64,000 bases of DNA from JAPOXR01 sp965214695 (GCA_965214695.1 OZ243967.1:1860001-1924000); one strand, 5' to 3'; positions 8,371 through 18,639 are shown, counted from the first letter of the stretch. A program made the numbers and translations. The notes: generated from the sequence alone by a model not told the origin.

Positions 8371-9077
8371 CAGCGTCGTCCTTGGTTGATGTCGGTTGCC
8401 GGGCCTGAAACATCCATTCGGGCCAGCAGATCCCGGGCTTGCGGACATTCATCAGGTGCACCGGGCCCAAAGGTCACCTCGGATTCCTCCCAGGCCTCGT
8501 CGAGCGCCTCCAGGTCTTCGCCCGGCTTGTCCGGAATCTCCAGCAGCAGATCCAACGCCTTGCGATCGCCAACCCCGCCGGCAATCCGCACCAGCGCCCT
8601 GAAGACCGCCGCATATGCGGATTTGCGCCGGTCCAGCCTGGTGCCCAGCGCCTCGAGGATGTGGCTGGCATCGGCCAGCATCCGCTTCGCCTCCTCCGGT
8701 GGTCGCAGAGACAGGAATTCGAGCACCGCCGGCAGGTAGTCCGGCAAATCCAGCGTGCTCGGCTCGAGCCCGGCCCGCTTATAGGTCTCCAGCAAGTCGA
8801 TCATGGCGCTGCCGCGGGCCCGGCTGTCGCCATGGACATGCTCGAAAAGATCGAGGCTGCATGACCGGGACCGGTCGAAGATCTCCACGAAATTCTCCTG
8901 CAACTCCCAGATGTCACCATCCCGCAATGCCCCGAGCAGCCGGTCCAGGTCAGCCCTGGCAGCGCCGTTCAGGCGACGGTCCGATTTGAACGCCCCGCGG
9001 ATGTCGGGAATTGCCTCCCTCAATTCGTCGGTCGGGTAGGCCAGGAGGACCGACAGCGATTTCAGGGTCAGGTCCAT
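8370..9077 (-). CDS. narJ: nitrate reductase molybdenum cofactor assembly chaperone, NarJ
   Basis: A 235-residue cytoplasmic chaperone of the TorD/NarJ family. It holds apo-NarGH and promotes molybdenum cofactor and FS0 cluster insertion before membrane attachment. The opening KSLSVLLAYPTDEL and the central LFEHVHGDSRARG are hallmark NarJ segments. The ATG overlaps the narH stop as TGATG, showing translational coupling. A charged, low-complexity C-terminal tail follows residue 200, as usual. Confidence 0.92.
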   Translation of the reverse strand: MDLTLKSLSVLLAYPTDELREAIPDIRGAFKSDRRLNGAARADLDRLLGALRDGDIWELQENFVEIFDRSRSCSLDLFEHVHGDSRARGSAMIDLLETYKRAGLEPSTLDLPDYLPAVLEFLSLRPPEEAKRMLADASHILEALGTRLDRRKSAYAAVFRALVRIAGGVGDRKALDLLLEIPDKPGEDLEALDEAWEESEVTFGPGAPDECPQARDLLARMDVSGPATDINQGRR

Positions 9078-10600
9078 CAACGCTGATCCGTCGGCACCGA
9101 AAACGGCCGTGAGCTGCCGCCGAACAGCGAGCCCTGGCTGATGCCGGTCGAGCACATGTTGCCATCGGTGAAGCCGCAGCCGCCGCGCAGGAAGGAGGCG
9201 TCCTCGACATTTTCCCGGTGGGTGGTCGGAATGACGAACCGGTCATCGTAATCGGCCAGCGCCATGATCTTGTACATGTCATCGATGGTGGCGGCAGTCA
9301 GTCCGACCCGCTCGGCAATCGCCTCGTCGATGACCCCCTCGACGGTCCTGGCCCGCATGTAGACCCGCATGGCCAGCATCCGCTCGAGGCCGGTCACGAT
9401 CGGCGCCTCATCGCCGGCGGTCAGCAGGTTGGCCAGGTAGCGGACCGGGATTCGCAGCGAGCGGACATCGGGCAGATCCCTGTCCATGTCAATCAGGCTG
9501 TTTTCGCTGGCATTCTGGATCGGGCTGAGCGGCGGCACGTACCAGACCATGGGGAGGGTCCGGTATTCCGGGTGCAGCGGGAAGGCCACCTTCCAGTCGA
9601 CTGCCATCTTCCAGACCGGTGAGCGGGTGGCGGCATCAACCCAGTCGGGTGGTACGCCATCGGCCAGCGCCTGGCGGCGAATGTCAGGATCATTGGGATC
9701 CAGAAACATGTCCAGCTGCGCCTGGTAGAGATCCTTCGGGTCCGGAACATTGGCCGCATCGTGAGTCTTGTCCGCATCGTAGAGTATCACCCCCAAATAG
9801 CGGATGCGGCCGACGCAGGTTTCCGAGCAGACGGTTGGGCTGCCGGATTCAATCCTCGGGTAGCAGAAGGTGCATTTTTCCGACTTCCCGGTAGACCAGT
9901 TGTAATAGATCTTCTTGTACGGGCAGCCGGAGACGCACATGCGCCAGCCGCGGCATTTTTCCTGGTCGATCAGCACGATGCCGTCTTCCTCGCGCTTGTA
10001 GATGGCGCCGGAGGGACAACTGGCCGAACAGGACGGGTTCAGGCAGTGCTCGCACAGCCGCGGCAGATACATCATGAAGGTGTTTTCGTATTCGCCGTAG
10101 ATCTCTTTCTGCACACCTTCGAAATTGGTGTCCTTCGAGCGTTTCTCGAACTCGCCGCCGAGGATTTCCTCCCAGTTCGGTCCCCATTCGATCTTCTCGA
10201 TCCGCTCGCCGGTGATCCTCGAGCGCGGGCGGGCAGTCGGGAATGCCTCCATCTCCGGCGCCGATTTGAGGTTCTCGTAGTCGAAATCGAACGGCTCGTA
10301 ATAGTCGTCGATTTCCGGCATGTCCGGGTTGCCGAAGATCTTGGCCAGGATTCGCCATTTTGCGCCCTGCCTGGGTTGCAGCTTGCCGGACCGGGTACGC
10401 TCCCAGCCGCCATTCCACTTCGACTGGTCCTCCCAGTTCTTGGGATAGCCGATGCCGGGCTTGGTCTCGACATTGTTGAACCAGGCGTATTCGACCCCGT
10501 CGCGGCTGGTCCACACATTCTTGCACGTCACCGAGCAGGTATGGCAGCCGATGCACTTGTCCAAATTGAGGACCTTGCCGATCTGTGCCCTGATCTTCAT
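9077..10600 (-). CDS. narH: respiratory nitrate reductase beta subunit, NarH
   Basis: A 507-residue iron-sulfur subunit that passes electrons from NarI hemes to NarG. Four ferredoxin-like cysteine groups are visible: CIGCHTCSVTCK near the N-terminus, CEHCLNPSCSASCP, CRGWRMCVSGCPYKK and CTFCYPRIESG...CSETC. The tryptophan in CRGWRMC replaces a cysteine, which is the known signature of the single [3Fe-4S] cluster of NarH. Its ATG overlaps the narG stop by four bases (ATGA). The length matches the family. Confidence 0.95.
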   Translation of the reverse strand: MKIRAQIGKVLNLDKCIGCHTCSVTCKNVWTSRDGVEYAWFNNVETKPGIGYPKNWEDQSKWNGGWERTRSGKLQPRQGAKWRILAKIFGNPDMPEIDDYYEPFDFDYENLKSAPEMEAFPTARPRSRITGERIEKIEWGPNWEEILGGEFEKRSKDTNFEGVQKEIYGEYENTFMMYLPRLCEHCLNPSCSASCPSGAIYKREEDGIVLIDQEKCRGWRMCVSGCPYKKIYYNWSTGKSEKCTFCYPRIESGSPTVCSETCVGRIRYLGVILYDADKTHDAANVPDPKDLYQAQLDMFLDPNDPDIRRQALADGVPPDWVDAATRSPVWKMAVDWKVAFPLHPEYRTLPMVWYVPPLSPIQNASENSLIDMDRDLPDVRSLRIPVRYLANLLTAGDEAPIVTGLERMLAMRVYMRARTVEGVIDEAIAERVGLTAATIDDMYKIMALADYDDRFVIPTTHRENVEDASFLRGGCGFTDGNMCSTGISQGSLFGGSSRPFSVPTDQR

Positions 10601-13600
10601 GATGTCATCTCCGCCTGCTGCAAGGGTCGCTCGAGCCAATCGACCGTCTTCATCTTTCTCACCACCACGAATTCGTCGCGGTTCGAGCCGACGGTTCCAT
10701 AATAGTTGAAGCCATAGCTCTGCTGCGCATAGCCGCCGATCATGTGGGTCGGCTTCAGGGTGGTGCGAGTCACCGAGTTGTGGATGCCGCCGCGACGGCC
10801 GGTGCGCTTGGAGCCAGGCGTGTTCACGATCTTTTCCTGGGCGTGATACATGAACAATGTCCCGTTCCTGATCCGTTGCGACACCACCGCCCGCGCCGTC
10901 AGCGCACCATTGATGTTGAACACCTCGACCCAGTCATTGTCCTCAATGCCGGCCAGGGCGGCATCGTCCTCCGACAGCCACACCACCGGCCCGCCACGGT
11001 TGAGGGTCAGCATCAGCAGATTGTCGGAATAGGTCGAGTGAATGCCCCATTTCTGGTGCGGGGTGATGAAATTCAGCACGATTTCCGGCTCGCTGCCGCC
11101 CTCGCTGGCGCCGGCGATGGTCTTCAGATCCACCGGCGGGCGATAGGTGCACAACCCCTCGCCGAAGGCCAGCATCCAGCCATGATCCTGGTAGAGCTGC
11201 TGGCGCCCGGTCAGGGTCCGCCACGGGATGCGCTCATGGACGTTGGTGTAGCCGGCATTGTAGCAGACCTCCTCGCTCTCGATGCCGGACCAGGTCGGCG
11301 AGGAAATGATCTTGCGCGGCTGGGCGGCAATGTCGTGGAAGGTGATCCGGCTGTGTTCCATCGGCAATGCCAGATGGGCATGTTCAAGGCCGGTGATGCG
11401 CTCCAGCGATCTCCACGCCTTGACCGCCACCGCGCCATTGGTCTCGGGAGCCAGCGCCAGGATGGTCTCGGCGGCATCGATGTCGGTGTCGATTCTGGCA
11501 CAGTCGCTGGCCGGGCCCGATGACCAGACACCGTTCTGCCTTCGCAGCAGCTCGACCTCCGGCTTCACGTCCCAGGAAATGCCCTTGCCGCCATTGCCAA
11601 GCTCATCCATCAGCGGACCAAGGGCGACAAACCGGTCATAGACGGCCGCGTAGTCGCGGATGACCGACACGATGCCCGGGCCGGTCTTGCCCGGAACCAG
11701 CTTGCACTGGCCCTTCTTCCAGTCCGCGACCTCGACCTGGGCAATTTCGCCCGGCGTGTCGTGCAGGATCGGCATCAGCACCACGTCGCTCTCGACACCG
11801 AGAATCTCCGGGGCCACCTCCGAGAACTTCCGCGCCAGCAGCCGGAAGATGTCCCAGTCCGATTTCGACTCGTAGGCCGGGTTGACCGCCGCTTGCAGCG
11901 GGTGGATGAAGGGATGCATGTCGCTGGTGTTGAGGTCGTTCTTCTCGTACCAGCTGGCGGTCGGCAGCACGATGTCCGAATAGACCGCCGTCGTCGACAT
12001 GCGAAAATCGATGCACACCAGCAGGTCGAGCTTGCCGGTCGCCGGCTCATCATGCCACCTGGCCTCTTCCGGCATGGTCCGCCCGGCCTCGGCGATATCC
12101 TCGGCCATGACGCTGTTGTCGGCGCCGAGCAAGTGCCGCAGGAAGAATTCGTGCCCCTTGCCGGACGAGCCCAGCAGGTTGGATCGCCAGACAAACAGGT
12201 TGCGAGGCCAGTTTTCCGGGGCGTCCGGGTCCTCGCATGACATCTCCAATTCGCCGGATTGCAGCCGCTCGGCGACATAATCGGCTGCCCCGATGCCGGC
12301 CTCCCGCGCCGCCCGACCGATATCGAGCGGGTTCTGCTTCAGCTGTGGTGCCGAGGGCAGCCACCCCATGCGTTCGGCGCGGATGTTGAAATCGATCAGG
12401 CTGCCGGACCAGTCGCCATCCGGCGCCGTCGGCGAAATGATCTCGGCGATGTCGAGGGTCTCGTATCGCCACTGGTCGGAATGGGCATACCAGGCCGAGG
12501 TCGAGTTCATCTGCCGCGGTGGCCGGGCCCAGTCCAGGGCAAAGGCCAGTGGCAGCCACCCGGTCTGCGGCCGGAGCTTTTCCTGCCCGACATAATGGCT
12601 CCATCCACCACCGGACTGGCCATTGCACCCGCACAGCGCCAGCATGTTGATGATCCCCCGGTAGTTCATGTCCATGTGATACCAGTGATTGAGTCCGGCA
12701 CCGACGATCACCATGGAGCGACCCCCGGTCTGCTCGGCATTACGGGCAAATTCGCGAGCGACCGATTCGATGTTCCGGCGGTCAACGCCGGTGATCTTTT
12801 CCGCCCAGGCCGGGGTGAACGGAACATCATCGCCGTAGTCGCGTGCCACGTTGCCGCCGCCAAATCCACGGTCCAACCCGTAATTGGCGCAGAGGAGATC
12901 GAATACCGTCGCCACCAGCGCCGTGCCGTCGGCAAGTTCGACCCGCCTGGCCGGGATCACCCTGTCGAGCACCTCCGGATGCTCGCATCGCACGAAGGGC
13001 GCGGTCGCCTGCCCGCCGAAATACGGGAAACCAACCTCCACCATCTCGTCGTGATCGGCATCGCCGGCCAGGCTCTTCCTGAGCGAGACCTCGCTGCCGC
13101 CGGCCTTCTCCTGCAGGTTCCAGCCCCCCTCCTGGCCCCAGCGGAACCCGATTGAGCCGTTCGGGGCCACCAGGTCACCGCTGCGGTCGTCGAAGGCCAG
13201 CACCTTCCAGTCCGGATTGTTGTCCTCGCCAAGATTGCCGGACAAATCCGATGCCCGCAGGAACCGCCCCGGCACCAGCCTGCCATCGCGCTCTTCCAGC
13301 CTGACCAGCATCGGCAAATCGGTGTATTGACGGCAATAGGATTCGAAATACGGCACCTGCCGGTCGATATGGAACTCCCGCAGGATGACGTGGCCGAAGG
13401 CCATGGCCAGGGCACTGTCGGTGCCCTGGCGGGGAGCCAGCCAGATATCGCTGAACTTGGCCGCCTCCGAGTAGTCTGGGCAGATTACCACCGATTTGGT
13501 ACCCTTGTAGCGGGCCTCGGTGTAGAAATGCGCGTCCGGCGTCCGGGTCTGCGGCACATTCGAGCCCCACAAGAGCAGGAAGCCGGAATTGTACCAGTCG

Positions 13601-14325
13601 GCGCTTTCCGGGACATCGGTCTGTTCGCCCCAGGTCATCGGCGAGGCTGGCGGCAGGTCGCAATACCAGTCATAGAAGCTCATGCAGACGCCGCCGATCA
13701 GGCTGAGATAGCGGGTGCCGGCCGCATATGACACCATGGACATGGCCGGAATCGGCGAGAATCCGAAGATCCGGTCAGGCCCGTAGCGGCGCGCTGTCCA
13801 GGCATTGGAAGCGACGATGATTTCCGAGGCCTCCTCCCAGTCCGCCCGCACGAAACCACCCTTGCCGCGCAGCCCGGTATAGGATTTCCGCAGTTCCGGA
13901 TCCTCCTGCAGAATCTGCCAGGCCATGGTCGGGCCATGGGTGCGGCGCAACTGCCTCCAGGCCCGTAGCAGCGCCCCACGCACCAGCGGGTGGCGGACCC
14001 GGTTGGCCGAATAGAGGTACCAGCTGTAGCTGGCGCCGCGCGAGCAGCCGCGCGGCTCGTGATTGGGAAGGTCGGGCCGGGTCTTCGGATAGTCGGTGGC
14101 CTGGGTCTCCCAGGTCACGATCCCCGACTTGACATAGATGTTCCAGGAGCAGGAGCCGGTGCAGTTGACGCCGTGGGTCGAGCGGACAACCTTGTCGTGG
14201 CGCCAGCGCTGCCGGTAGGTCTCCTCCCATTCCCGGCTCTCGCGGGTCACCTGGCCATGCCCGTCGGCGAAGGTCCCGATTTCCTTCGATTGCAGGAAAT
14301 TCAGGCGATCAAGCAGCTGGCTCAT
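10597..14325 (-). CDS. narG: respiratory nitrate reductase alpha subunit, NarG
   Basis: A 1242-residue molybdopterin enzyme that reduces nitrate to nitrite on the cytoplasmic face of the membrane. The FS0 cluster site begins HGVNCTGSCSWNIYVK, with histidine as first ligand as in NarG proteins. YNSGFLLLWGSNVPQTRTPD includes the region of the Asp ligand to molybdenum and the cofactor-binding loop. There is no twin-arginine signal, as expected for NarG. GGGAG lies six bases before the ATG. It is the first structural gene after the two transporters and is coupled to narH. Confidence 0.96.
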   Translation of the reverse strand: MSQLLDRLNFLQSKEIGTFADGHGQVTRESREWEETYRQRWRHDKVVRSTHGVNCTGSCSWNIYVKSGIVTWETQATDYPKTRPDLPNHEPRGCSRGASYSWYLYSANRVRHPLVRGALLRAWRQLRRTHGPTMAWQILQEDPELRKSYTGLRGKGGFVRADWEEASEIIVASNAWTARRYGPDRIFGFSPIPAMSMVSYAAGTRYLSLIGGVCMSFYDWYCDLPPASPMTWGEQTDVPESADWYNSGFLLLWGSNVPQTRTPDAHFYTEARYKGTKSVVICPDYSEAAKFSDIWLAPRQGTDSALAMAFGHVILREFHIDRQVPYFESYCRQYTDLPMLVRLEERDGRLVPGRFLRASDLSGNLGEDNNPDWKVLAFDDRSGDLVAPNGSIGFRWGQEGGWNLQEKAGGSEVSLRKSLAGDADHDEMVEVGFPYFGGQATAPFVRCEHPEVLDRVIPARRVELADGTALVATVFDLLCANYGLDRGFGGGNVARDYGDDVPFTPAWAEKITGVDRRNIESVAREFARNAEQTGGRSMVIVGAGLNHWYHMDMNYRGIINMLALCGCNGQSGGGWSHYVGQEKLRPQTGWLPLAFALDWARPPRQMNSTSAWYAHSDQWRYETLDIAEIISPTAPDGDWSGSLIDFNIRAERMGWLPSAPQLKQNPLDIGRAAREAGIGAADYVAERLQSGELEMSCEDPDAPENWPRNLFVWRSNLLGSSGKGHEFFLRHLLGADNSVMAEDIAEAGRTMPEEARWHDEPATGKLDLLVCIDFRMSTTAVYSDIVLPTASWYEKNDLNTSDMHPFIHPLQAAVNPAYESKSDWDIFRLLARKFSEVAPEILGVESDVVLMPILHDTPGEIAQVEVADWKKGQCKLVPGKTGPGIVSVIRDYAAVYDRFVALGPLMDELGNGGKGISWDVKPEVELLRRQNGVWSSGPASDCARIDTDIDAAETILALAPETNGAVAVKAWRSLERITGLEHAHLALPMEHSRITFHDIAAQPRKIISSPTWSGIESEEVCYNAGYTNVHERIPWRTLTGRQQLYQDHGWMLAFGEGLCTYRPPVDLKTIAGASEGGSEPEIVLNFITPHQKWGIHSTYSDNLLMLTLNRGGPVVWLSEDDAALAGIEDNDWVEVFNINGALTARAVVSQRIRNGTLFMYHAQEKIVNTPGSKRTGRRGGIHNSVTRTTLKPTHMIGGYAQQSYGFNYYGTVGSNRDEFVVVRKMKTVDWLERPLQQAEMTS

Positions 14326-14416
14326 CTCAAGCTCCCATGATTGTCGAACCCGGCTACGCCGGTCGTGGCCAGGCATTGCCAGGCCAGGCCATTCGGCATG
14401 CACCCTGCACCCGATT

Positions 14417-15793
14417 TCATGCCGGCACCGCGGCGGCTGGCCGGAAATAGAACCACCAGGTCATCACCAGGCACAGGCCGTAAAACACGCCGAAGCAGAC
14501 CAGCGCCGCCTCGGGTCCTCCGGTCATGCCAATGGATGTGCCATAGGCCTTCGGGATGAAGAAGGCCCCGTAAGCGGCAATCGCCGAGGTAAAGGCGATG
14601 ATCGAGGCGCTTTCCCGTTCAATCTGCGCCCTGGAGGCGGCGGCATCAAGGCCGGGCATCAGCCGTGGCACCTCCTGGCGCATGATCGTCGGTATCATCT
14701 GGAATGTCGAGGCGTTGCCGATGCCGGTCAGCACGAACAGGATCATGAAACAGGCAAAGAAGCCGGCAAAGCTGCCGCCAACCCCGTCGGAAGGCAGGAA
14801 GAACAGCACGCCGGCGACCGCGATGATCATGCCGGCGAAGGTCCAGAAGGTGATCCTGCCACCACCGAACCTGTCCGAAATCCAGCCGGTCGACGCCCGG
14901 CTGAGCGCGCCAACCAGGGGACCGAGAAACGCCAGCGCCAGCGCATCGGTCTCGGGAAACTGCGTCCTGATCAGCAGCGGAAACCCGGCCGAATAGCCGA
15001 TGAAGGATCCGAATGTGCCGGTATAGAGCACGCACATGATCCAGTTGTGGCGACGGCGGAGTATGACCAGTTGCTCGCGCAGCGATGCCTGGGTTCCATC
15101 GATGTCGTTCATCCCGAACCAGGCGGCGATCATGCTGGCGACCAGCAACGGCACCCAGACGAACCCGGCATTCTGAATCCAGACCTGCCGCCCGTCAGGC
15201 AGGATCTGCGGCTCGCCGCCGATCGCCCCGAACACGCCGATTGTAATGACGAGTGGCACCATGAACTGCATGACCGACACGCCGAGATTGCCAAGCCCGG
15301 CATTGAGGGCAAGCGCATTCCCCTTGCTCGCCTTGGGGAAGAAATAGGCAATATTGGCCATGGAGGAGGCAAAATTGCCGCCCCCGAGCCCGCATAGAAG
15401 TGCCAGCAGCACGAAGACCAGGTACGGGGTTGACGGATTCTGGACTGCAAACCCGACACCGATCGCCGGCAGCAGCAGCGACGCGGTCGACAATGCCGTC
15501 CACTTCCTGCCGCCGAAAATCGGGATCATGAAGCTGTAGAACACCCGCAGCGTGGCACCGGAGAGACCCGGCAGCGCCGCCAGCCAGAACAGCTGGTCGG
15601 TGCTGTAGTCAAACCCCACCGATGGCAGTTGGGCAACGACGGCCGACCATACCAGCCAGACGGAGAATGCCAGCAGCAGGCAGGGAATCGATATCCACAG
15701 GTTGCGGGTGGCAATCCGTCTGCCCCTGCTCTGCCAGAACTCGACATCCTCGGGACGCCAGTCGCGAAGCAGGAACTTGTTGTTGTCGGTCAC
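14417..15793 (-). CDS. narK2: NarK2-type nitrate/nitrite MFS transporter
   Basis: A 458-residue major facilitator protein with 12 predicted transmembrane helices, preceded by the short cytoplasmic WRPEDVEFWQ sequence typical of the NarK2 branch (nitrate/nitrite antiporters). The glycine-rich nitrate signature appears as CGLGGGNFASSMANIAYFFP in the first half. The start is GTG with GGAGG just upstream. It sits 35 bases after narK1 and 91 bases before narG, so it is probably transcribed with both. Confidence 0.9.
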   Translation of the reverse strand: MTDNNKFLLRDWRPEDVEFWQSRGRRIATRNLWISIPCLLLAFSVWLVWSAVVAQLPSVGFDYSTDQLFWLAALPGLSGATLRVFYSFMIPIFGGRKWTALSTASLLLPAIGVGFAVQNPSTPYLVFVLLALLCGLGGGNFASSMANIAYFFPKASKGNALALNAGLGNLGVSVMQFMVPLVITIGVFGAIGGEPQILPDGRQVWIQNAGFVWVPLLVASMIAAWFGMNDIDGTQASLREQLVILRRRHNWIMCVLYTGTFGSFIGYSAGFPLLIRTQFPETDALALAFLGPLVGALSRASTGWISDRFGGGRITFWTFAGMIIAVAGVLFFLPSDGVGGSFAGFFACFMILFVLTGIGNASTFQMIPTIMRQEVPRLMPGLDAAASRAQIERESASIIAFTSAIAAYGAFFIPKAYGTSIGMTGGPEAALVCFGVFYGLCLVMTWWFYFRPAAAVPA

Positions 15794-15828
15794 GTTCCCT
15801 CCACCTCCATTGACATTGCCAGCCCCGA

Positions 15829-17169
15829 TCAGGCCCGGTTGGCGCCATCCATCCGCGGCTCGGGAAGCGGTGCCTCCGGCACATCGGACAGATACTGTTC
15901 CCCGGCAAGTCCCGGATGCCTGCGCAGTTCCATGCGCCTGATGGCCACATGCATCCAGACGGTCGACACGCCGACAATGGCAAACAAAAGCATGAACGGC
16001 GCGGTCCAGACACCGGTCCAGTCCAGCAGAACTCCGAAGGAAATCGGCAGCACGAAACCGCCGAGACCGCCTATCATTCCGACCAGCCCGCCGACGGAGC
16101 CGACATGGTGGGGATAGTAGACCGGGATATGCTTGTAGACGGCCGCCTTGCCGAGACTCATGACGAAACCCAGAATCACCGTCAGCGCCACGAAGACCGG
16201 GAGGGTGACGGCGATGTTGAAGACGATCGGGCCGGAAATCCCGGCAACCTCATAGGTGGTGTCGGGATAGCTCAGCATGAACAGGCAGATCAGCGACACC
16301 ACGAAGGTCAGATACATGACCGAACGGGCGCCAACGCGGTCCGACAGCCATCCGCCGAGCACCCGGAACACCGAACCGGGAAGCGAATAGAGGCCGGCCA
16401 GCACCCCGGCCATGGTCAGCTCGAGACCGTAGGCGCCGACATAATACCTGGGCAGAAACGAGGCCAGGGCCACGAATGCACCAAAGACGAAGAAGTAATA
16501 GGTGGCGAATCGCCAGACCTGCATGTTGCGCAGCGGGGCAAGCTGCTCGGTGGAGGATACCGGCCGGGTCCCGGTTTGCCGCCGCGATTCCACCACCGGG
16601 TCGTTCCTCGACAACAGGTAGAACAGCACCGCAACCACCAGCAGCACCACCGCATAGAGACGGGCGGCGCCCTCCCAGCCCAGTGAGACGACCAGGAACG
16701 GCGCCACGAAATTGGTGATGGCCGCCCCGACATTCCCGGCCCCGAATATGCCCAGCGCAGTTCCCTGCCGCTCCTTCCCGTACCACCGGGAGACGTAGGC
16801 CACGCCGATGATGAAGGAGCCGCCGGCAAGTCCGAGCCCGAGCGCCGCCAGCAGGATCATGGGATAGGTCTCGGCCGAGGTCAGCAGCCAGGTCGCCAGC
16901 GCCGTCAGCACCATCTGGATCGGAAACATGATGCGGCCGCCATACTGCTCGGTCCAGACGCCAAGGAAAATCCGGCTGACCGAACCGGTCAGCACCGGCG
17001 TGGCCACCAGCAATCCGAACTGCGTGTCGGACAGGCCCAGCTCATCCTTTATGGTAACGCCGATGACCGAAAAAATTGTCCAGACCGCGAAACAGGTGGT
17101 GAAGGCAAGCGTACTCAACACGAGAGCCCGGTTGCTGTCGCCCCGGGATACGTGGCCCAATTCGTCCAT
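15829..17169 (-). CDS. narK1: NarK1-type nitrate/proton symporter
   Basis: A 446-residue major facilitator protein with 12 predicted helices, representing the NarK1 branch thought to import nitrate with protons when respiration begins. The nitrate signature is seen as GLGLAGGSFIIGVAYVSRWY. The ATG at 17169 is preceded by GAGGACAC, and the reading frame upstream of it is non-coding promoter DNA. Paired NarK1 and NarK2 genes before narGHJI are known from denitrifying proteobacteria, sometimes as one fused protein. Here they are separate. Confidence 0.9.
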   Translation of the reverse strand: MDELGHVSRGDSNRALVLSTLAFTTCFAVWTIFSVIGVTIKDELGLSDTQFGLLVATPVLTGSVSRIFLGVWTEQYGGRIMFPIQMVLTALATWLLTSAETYPMILLAALGLGLAGGSFIIGVAYVSRWYGKERQGTALGIFGAGNVGAAITNFVAPFLVVSLGWEGAARLYAVVLLVVAVLFYLLSRNDPVVESRRQTGTRPVSSTEQLAPLRNMQVWRFATYYFFVFGAFVALASFLPRYYVGAYGLELTMAGVLAGLYSLPGSVFRVLGGWLSDRVGARSVMYLTFVVSLICLFMLSYPDTTYEVAGISGPIVFNIAVTLPVFVALTVILGFVMSLGKAAVYKHIPVYYPHHVGSVGGLVGMIGGLGGFVLPISFGVLLDWTGVWTAPFMLLFAIVGVSTVWMHVAIRRMELRRHPGLAGEQYLSDVPEAPLPEPRMDGANRA

Positions 17170-17204
17170 GTGTCCTCGACTCTCCTGGCTGCAGGGATTT
17201 CGAA

Positions 17205-17253
17205 CTGCGTACAATCTAGTGATCCCTGCCGGGGTTTCCTTGATCTGGATCAA
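17205..17253 (-). promoter_or_regulatory. class II FNR-dependent promoter of the nar operon
   Basis: TTGATCTGGATCAA at 17240-17253 is a perfect FNR/ANR box. On the minus strand TAGATT (17218-17213) can serve as a -10 element. Its distance from the box centre (31 bases) places the box at about -41.5 relative to a start near 17205, which is the standard activating position. A second inverted repeat, GTTTTG-GTT-CAAAAC, lies beside it at 17254-17268. Confidence 0.75.
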
Positions 17254-17309
17254 GTTTTGGTTCAAAACCTGCCAGGCTTGACATATCCGGTGGCAACCTT
17301 GCCCCGACC

Positions 17310-18146
17310 TTGGCCGGGAGGCCGGGCGACCTCTCCGTGGCGGAACCGGACAGTGATCACCGTGCAGGAGATGTTCCCATTCCAGCAAACACCACATTCA
17401 GCTGTTCCGCCTGCCCGGTCCGGGATCATGCCGTGTGCTCAAAGTGCAAACCCGACGAATACCGGCAGCTGATGCGAATCAGGAGAGTGCAAAGCTACAC
17501 CAGGGGCTCGCAGATCATGCGGGCCGGTGAGCCTATGAGATCTGTCGGGTCGCTACTCAGCGGCTCGGCAAGGATCAGCCGGTCACTCGAGGATGGCCGC
17601 CGGCAGATGGTCGGCCTGCTGATGCCGGGCGACTTCATCGGACGACCTGGACGTCGCGAGGTCTCCTTCGACGTGATTGCCGGTACCGATGTCGAGCTGT
17701 GCATGTTCAGGATTGGTGACTTCGAGCAACTCCTGCAGGCGAGCCCGGCCATGAGCCAGCAAATGCTGGCAATGACCCTCGACGAGCTTGACGCGGCCCG
17801 GCTGTGGATGCTGGTGCTCGGCAGGGCGACGTCACGGGAAAGACTGGCCAGCCTGCTCGCCCTGCTGGTTCAGCATGATTTTCGCATCCGGCGGCGGCGG
17901 ATCGGCACGGCTGTCACCCTGGAATTGCCATTCGCACGCGCCGAAATCGCCGAGTATCTCGGCCTCACCATAGAAACCGTCTCCCGTCGGCTTTCCGATC
18001 TTCGCACTGACGGGCTGATCAGGTTCGAACAGCACCGGCGGCTGGTCATACCCGATTACCATGCACTAATTGCCGAAACCGGCGACAGCGAGAACTGGCG
18101 AAGCGAGCTTCACGAAGATCTTTGTTCCGGGCTGGCTGCAAGCTGA
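17310..18146 (+). CDS. fnrL: Crp/Fnr-family oxygen-sensing regulator (FnrL type)
   Basis: A 278-residue regulator. N-terminal cysteines C32, C35 and C43 (CSACPVRDHAVC), plus C131 in the effector domain, match the four [4Fe-4S] ligands of FNR proteins with the spacing seen in alphaproteobacterial FnrL. C46 is an extra cysteine. The recognition helix contains ETVSRR, the E-x-x-S-R combination that reads TTGAT. It is therefore the likely activator of the divergent nar operon, whose promoter holds a perfect TTGAT-N4-ATCAA site. The start is uncertain: TTG 17310 and GTG 17337 are both possible and neither has a clear ribosome binding site. Later starts would lose the cysteines. Confidence 0.88.
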   Translation: MAGRPGDLSVAEPDSDHRAGDVPIPANTTFSCSACPVRDHAVCSKCKPDEYRQLMRIRRVQSYTRGSQIMRAGEPMRSVGSLLSGSARISRSLEDGRRQMVGLLMPGDFIGRPGRREVSFDVIAGTDVELCMFRIGDFEQLLQASPAMSQQMLAMTLDELDAARLWMLVLGRATSRERLASLLALLVQHDFRIRRRRIGTAVTLELPFARAEIAEYLGLTIETVSRRLSDLRTDGLIRFEQHRRLVIPDYHALIAETGDSENWRSELHEDLCSGLAAS

Positions 18147-18639
18147 CAACGGCTGCATCACGGCCAGGCACGAATTGCCGGCCCGTATTCCCAAGCCCGG
18201 AACCCGAACCGCGCTCCCAAGATTGTCGGTCCGGCTTTCTTGGGCCATCGCAACAAGAACCTGACCGCGACGTATGCTTGGCTCCGGGCGGCTACCCTTG
18301 CCAAACCTGGCCTGGTGGCCCGTCGAAATCCGGCATCCGCCGGGAGCACCCTTGCATATCGAGGACTCTGGACGGATTCGTTCCATGATCGACCCCATCG
18401 GATGCCTCATCGGACAGTGGACAAGACCGCTGGAACTGCAGCCAGGAGTTGCCGTCAACTGTACCGGATTCTCCAGGTTCTTGATCAAGTTGGCATGCGC
18501 TCTATCGAACACCTGCTACAAGCAAGCGATGGAGAGTGGAACGGGGGAGGTCAAGTCACGCGGTCACCGATCCCCCGTGGAAGATTCCGAAACCGAAAAC
18601 CCTGCGCCGCAAAAGAATGCTTGCGTATGGGTCGGCAAG
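18147..18639. other. 493-bp intergenic region without a supported gene
   Basis: This lies between the end of the fnr-type gene and the convergent polysaccharide lyase gene. Open frames are short, overlap each other and resemble no family. No clear terminator or repeat was seen. Confidence 0.5.
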
